Shown here: one piece after another, positions 4,319 through 7,116 of the stretch
Layout of the letters: every line of letters starts with the position of its first letter
How positions within the stretch are numbered: the first letter of the stretch is position 1
Assembly: GCA_023435325.1 (NCBI GenBank)
Contig: JAEYRT010000102.1
Location: 1-7,116, forward strand
DNA from: Pseudomonadota bacterium
GTDB lineage: Bacteria; Pseudomonadota; Gammaproteobacteria; Burkholderiales; Burkholderiaceae_C
Direction: 5' to 3'
DNA length: 7,116 nucleotides
The notes under the pieces: model-generated
The model's input: the letters and a program-made list of their open reading frames with translations, nothing else
Database searches by the model: none
Told to the model about the DNA's origin: nothing
Position numbers and translations under genes: made by a program

Positions 4319-5458
4319 ATGAGCATCCACACCGAAGATTTTGGAGAAGGCAAAGCCTTTGGCGAAGGTTTTGCCCCTGCGCGCAAGCCCCGTGCCAAGG
4401 CCAAGCCTGTAGCTGACGTGACCGAAAGCAGCATGCGCAGCCCCACCATTTCGCCCGCACCCGTTAACAAGCACGAAGAAGCGCTGGAGCGTGCGCTGCG
4501 CCCCAAGCTGCTTGATGAATACGTGGGGCAAGCCAAGGCGCGTGAGCAGCTGGAGATCTTCATCGGTGCGGCCAAAAAGCGCGGTGAGGCGCTGGACCAT
4601 GTGCTGCTGTTCGGCCCACCTGGTTTGGGCAAGACGACGCTCTCGCACATCATTGCGGCAGAACTGGGTGTAAACCTGCGCCAGACCTCGGGCCCTGTAT
4701 TGGAAAAGCCCAAGGATCTGGCGGCGCTGCTGACGAATCTCGAAGCCAATGATGTGTTGTTCATTGACGAGATTCACCGCCTTAGCCCTGTGGTGGAGGA
4801 AATCCTCTACCCCGCGCTCGAAGACTTTCAGATCGACATCATGATTGGCGAAGGGCCAGCCGCGCGCTCCATCAAGCTGGATCTACAGCCTTTCACGCTG
4901 GTGGGCGCCACCACACGTGCAGGCATGCTGACCAATCCGCTGCGCGACCGCTTTGGCATCGTGGCACGGTTGGAGTTCTACAACGCCGAGGAGCTGGCGC
5001 GCATCGTGACACGCAGCGCTGGCTTGCTCGGTGCACCCATCGACAAGGATGGTGCGCAGGAAATTGCCAACCGCTCACGGGGCACACCACGCATTGCCAA
5101 CCGCCTGTTGCGCCGCGTACGCGACTATGCGGAAGTGAAGGGCGATGGCACGATCACGCAGGAGATGGCACAGCGTGCGCTGTCGATGCTGGATGTGGAC
5201 CCGCGCGGCTTTGACGTGATGGACCGCAAGCTGCTGGAAGCCGTGGTGCACCGTTTTGACGGCGGCCCTGTCGGCGTGGACAACATTGCTGCCAGCATTG
5301 GCGAAGATGCTGGAACCATTGAGGATGTGATCGAGCCCTATCTGATTCAGCAGGGCTATTTGCAGCGCACGCCGCGCGGGCGTATTGCGACCAAGGCGGC
5401 TTATCAGCACTTGGGTCTGGTAGCGCCCCAAACCGCGGGTTCCCTGTTCAACGAATAA
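4319..5458 (+). CDS. ruvB: Holliday junction branch migration ATPase RuvB
   Basis: RuvB is the hexameric AAA+ helicase that pulls DNA through the RuvA-bound junction. In the 379-residue product, Walker A is GPPGLGKT (99-106), Walker B is FIDEIH (148-153), sensor I lies in GATTRAG (196-202), the arginine finger is Arg211 in PLRDRFG, and sensor II is Arg254 in RSRGTPRIANRLL; a C-terminal winged helix follows (about 305-365, ending in TPRGRIATKAAYQHLG). Compared with E. coli RuvB (336 residues) the conserved positions are shifted by 37, owing to an N-terminal tail that repeats FGEG twice and continues as a basic, Pro/Ala/Lys-rich stretch, probably disordered. I chose the ATG at 4319; a GTG at 4313, directly after the ruvA stop, would add two residues. 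Neither has a strong Shine-Dalgarno, fitting translational coupling to ruvA. Confidence 0.97.
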   Translation: MSIHTEDFGEGKAFGEGFAPARKPRAKAKPVADVTESSMRSPTISPAPVNKHEEALERALRPKLLDEYVGQAKAREQLEIFIGAAKKRGEALDHVLLFGPPGLGKTTLSHIIAAELGVNLRQTSGPVLEKPKDLAALLTNLEANDVLFIDEIHRLSPVVEEILYPALEDFQIDIMIGEGPAARSIKLDLQPFTLVGATTRAGMLTNPLRDRFGIVARLEFYNAEELARIVTRSAGLLGAPIDKDGAQEIANRSRGTPRIANRLLRRVRDYAEVKGDGTITQEMAQRALSMLDVDPRGFDVMDRKLLEAVVHRFDGGPVGVDNIAASIGEDAGTIEDVIEPYLIQQGYLQRTPRGRIATKAAYQHLGLVAPQTAGSLFNE

Positions 5459-5469
5459 AGCACTTGTCT

Positions 5470-5506
5470 GGCGCAGCGTGCTGACAGCCTTGTGCCAAGC
5501 TGCGCC
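5470..5506 (+). other. Inverted repeat between ruvB and the adaptor gene
   Basis: GGCGCAGC (5470-5477) and GCTGCGCC (5499-5506) are perfect 8-bp complements around a 21-nt loop, starting 11 nt after the ruvB stop. No T run follows, so it is not a standard intrinsic terminator. It ends 8 nt before the Shine-Dalgarno of the next gene (GGGAG, 5515-5519). It could protect the ruvAB mRNA 3' end or influence translation of the adaptor. Confidence 0.5.
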
Positions 5507-5526
5507 CTGCATCTGGGAGATGGGTT

Positions 5527-6768
5527 TTGAACGCCAACACACCAACCACTAATTCGCCTCCTCACCGCCGACGTTGGTGGCTCACTATCGGGGCAGCGCT
5601 TGTGCTGTTGGGCGCTGCATGGTGGGGCGTGCAAAACTGGCGTGGCCCACAGGTGCCGGCGGTACAGGTACAAGCCCAGCCACTGGTGCGTACGCTGCAG
5701 TTTTCCGCCCGCGTGGAAACGCGCTCGCAGGTGGGCGTGGGGAGCACCATCGTGGGCCGCGTCGAGAGTGTGGCCGTGCAGGAGGGCGAGATGGTGCAAG
5801 CGGGCCAATTGCTGGTGCAGCTAGAGCAAGCAGAACTGCAGGCCAGTGCACAGCAAGCGCAGGCGAGCCTTGCCCAAGCGCAGGCACAACTGGCCAATGT
5901 GCGCACCAACAGCCGCATTGGCAACCAAGCCCAGGTGGCGCAAGCACAGGCCAGCGTGACGCAAGCCCAATCGGATTGGGCGCGCAACCAGCAATTGGTG
6001 GAGCAAGGCTTTTTAAGCCAAGCCGCGCTGGATGAAAAACGCAAAGCGCTCGATGTTGCCAAGGCCCAATTGCAAGCCGCGCAAGCGCAGGCCGCGGCAT
6101 CGGCCGACGGTGGTGCAGAACTGAAAGCAGCCCAAGCCCAAGTCCAACAAGCTCAGGCCGCTTTGGCGGCTGCACAGGCCAAATTGCAGCAAACGCGCAT
6201 CGTTGCACCCAGCAGTGGCAAGGTGCTGCTGCGCGATGTAGAGCCGGGGCAGATTGTGCAAACCGGCACTGCTTTGCTGCAATTGGCGCTTGATGGGCCG
6301 ACGCAAATCGTGGCGCAGGTGGATGAGCGCTTTTTGGATCAATTGCGCGAAGGCCAGACTGCGCAGGTCGTGGCTGATGCATTTCCTGACCAGCGCTTGG
6401 CCGCCAAGGTGATTTCGATTGCGCCCGGGGTGGATGCCCAGCGCGGCGCAGTGGAAGTCAAGCTGGCCTTGGATGACACACCGCCCACATTCTTGCGCGA
6501 AGACATGACGCTGTCGGTCAATGTGGAAACGGGCCGCAAAGCACAAGCTTTGGTGTTACCGCTGCAAGCCTTGCAAGGCGGTAAAGGTGGCGCACAAGCG
6601 CAGGTCTTGGTGCTTGATGGCGGCACGGCCACGGCCATGCCCGTGCAAGTGGGCTTGCGTACGCTAGAAGCTGCAGAAATCACCCAAGGCCTACAAGCTG
6701 GTGACACGGTGCTGCTGCCACCCACACAAGTAGGCCAGCGCGTGCGCGCACAGCTGAAAGGCCTGTGA
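5527..6768 (+). CDS. Periplasmic adaptor subunit (HlyD/RND-type membrane fusion protein) of an ABC exporter
   Basis: This 413-residue adaptor should link an inner-membrane ABC permease to a TolC-like outer-membrane channel. In order: a short polar N-terminus, a basic HRRRWW stop and one membrane anchor (about 17-36); a split biotinyl-lipoyl domain (about 72-103 and 224-255, with VGRVESVAVQEGEMVQAG and GKVLLRDVEPGQIVQTG); a long Ala/Gln-rich coiled-coil hairpin (about 104-222); then beta-barrel and membrane-proximal domains (about 258-410). At the hairpin tip, Arg153, Leu157 and Ser164 fit the R-x3-L-x6-S pattern reported for TolC docking. The start is TTG: GGGAG (5515-5519) lies 7 nt upstream, and an in-frame TGA at 5482 leaves no ATG or GTG option. 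The stop overlaps the ATG of the permease gene by one base. The substrate is unknown. It resembles MacA/DevB-like adaptors, but I cannot fix the subfamily. Confidence 0.9.
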   Translation: MNANTPTTNSPPHRRRWWLTIGAALVLLGAAWWGVQNWRGPQVPAVQVQAQPLVRTLQFSARVETRSQVGVGSTIVGRVESVAVQEGEMVQAGQLLVQLEQAELQASAQQAQASLAQAQAQLANVRTNSRIGNQAQVAQAQASVTQAQSDWARNQQLVEQGFLSQAALDEKRKALDVAKAQLQAAQAQAAASADGGAELKAAQAQVQQAQAALAAAQAKLQQTRIVAPSSGKVLLRDVEPGQIVQTGTALLQLALDGPTQIVAQVDERFLDQLREGQTAQVVADAFPDQRLAAKVISIAPGVDAQRGAVEVKLALDDTPPTFLREDMTLSVNVETGRKAQALVLPLQALQGGKGGAQAQVLVLDGGTATAMPVQVGLRTLEAAEITQGLQAGDTVLLPPTQVGQRVRAQLKGL

Positions 6769-7116
6769 TGGCGCGGCGTGTGCCCTTGGGCTTCGAATGG
6801 AATGTGGCCCTGCGTTTTTTGCGCGAAGGCCGCATGCAGACCTTGCTCATCATTGCAGGCGTTGCAGCCGGTGTGGCAGTCATCACCTATATCGCCGCGC
6901 TGATTCAGGGCTTGCAAACCAATACGGTGGATAAGACCCTGGGCACGCAAGCGCACATCAGCTTGCGTGCGCCGGAAGATGTGGTCACGCCGATTCAGAC
7001 AGAGGTGGCTGCGGGCATGGTGCTCAGCGAAACCCAACCAAAGGCGCAGCGCCTGCGCTCCGTGGCCAATTGGCAGCAGCTTTTGCCCGTGCTGGAAAAA
7101 GAGCCCGGTGTGACGG
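6768..7116 (+). CDS. ABC transporter permease, FtsX/MacB/LolC-like, 5' part
   Basis: The gene is cut by the window end after 116 codons. Its ATG shares one base with the TGA of the adaptor gene (TGATG), a sign of coupled translation. The visible protein has an amphipathic basic N-terminus (GFEWNVALRFLREGR), a first membrane helix at about residues 24-46 (TLLIIAGVAAGVAVITYIAALI region), and then the start of a soluble periplasmic domain (after LGTQAHISLRAPED). This layout is that of MacB_PCD/FtsX-type permeases: one N-terminal helix, a large periplasmic domain, then three more helices, which would lie outside the window. With the adaptor it should form a tripartite exporter; the ATPase is expected just downstream but not visible. 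The family is likely; the substrate (drug, peptide, lipid or lipoprotein) cannot be told. Confidence 0.82.
   Translation, partial: MARRVPLGFEWNVALRFLREGRMQTLLIIAGVAAGVAVITYIAALIQGLQTNTVDKTLGTQAHISLRAPEDVVTPIQTEVAAGMVLSETQPKAQRLRSVANWQQLLPVLEKEPGVT

Noticed and set aside
4004..4777. 257-residue minus-strand frame antisense to ruvA/ruvB
   Set aside because: A long open antisense frame is expected opposite GC-rich coding DNA; RuvA and RuvB are unmistakable on the plus strand.
5520..5552. Ten-codon ATG frame (MGFERQHTNH) just before the adaptor, as a leader peptide
   Set aside because: Its ATG directly abuts the GGGAG ribosome site with no usable spacing; that site fits the TTG at 5527.
5820..6190. 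CAAGC/GCAG-rich repeated stretch as a possible DNA repeat array
   Set aside because: The repetition follows the Ala/Gln heptad pattern of the coiled coil and has no constant unit length, so it is a protein feature, not a tandem array or CRISPR.
5585..6382. 265-residue minus-strand frame antisense to the adaptor gene
   Set aside because: The Ala/Gln-rich repeats of the adaptor keep the opposite strand free of stops; the product is Pro/Ala/Arg-rich noise.

Overview
The window looks like chromosome from a betaproteobacterium of the Comamonadaceae (Comamonas / Acidovorax / Delftia type). This rests on the moderately high GC content, the style of the RuvA, RuvB, YbeY and PhoH proteins, and a palindromic repeat around 2664-2710 of a type I remember as common between genes in that family. 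The assignment is an inference; no 16S rRNA or similar marker is present. Nearly all of the DNA is used: eight protein genes and one tRNA are supported, and no stretch over 300 bases lacks a gene.

Left part (1-1604): a truncated minus-strand gene for an exported protein (1-118) lies downstream of ohr (173-601, minus), the thiol peroxidase for organic hydroperoxides. A plus-strand AraC-family regulator (721-1560) is transcribed divergently from ohr. The regulator resembles the cupin/AraC oxidant sensor RclR and keeps a cysteine at both positions aligned with RclR's redox cysteines. The usual partner of ohr is the MarR-type OhrR, so this pair is the most interesting feature of the window. The shared intergenic region carries an AT-rich inverted repeat.

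Middle part (1572-3675): a strong two-way terminator separates the regulator from a minus-strand tRNA-Phe(GAA). Then follow three minus-strand protein genes: an unrecognised 72-residue protein, ybeY (rRNA-maturation endoribonuclease) and phoH (PhoH-type ATPase). phoH and ybeY form the common phoH-ybeY pair. Their 67-bp junction holds two inverted repeats, and ybeY has no visible Shine-Dalgarno sequence.

Right part (3734-7116): ruvA and ruvB, the Holliday-junction branch-migration motor, are nearly fused (6 nt apart) and run divergently from phoH. After a 68-bp gap comes an exporter operon: a periplasmic adaptor (membrane fusion protein, TTG start) whose coiled-coil tip fits the TolC-docking pattern, then, overlapping by one base, the start of a MacB/LolC/FtsX-type ABC permease cut by the window end. 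No exporter ATPase gene lies in the window.

Most of the window is conserved housekeeping DNA. I see no CRISPR array, insertion sequence, phage gene or toxin-antitoxin pair, and no convincing wholly new system. The points worth checking are the ohr/RclR-like switch, a mismatched tRNA-Phe acceptor stem, and the structured phoH-ybeY junction.
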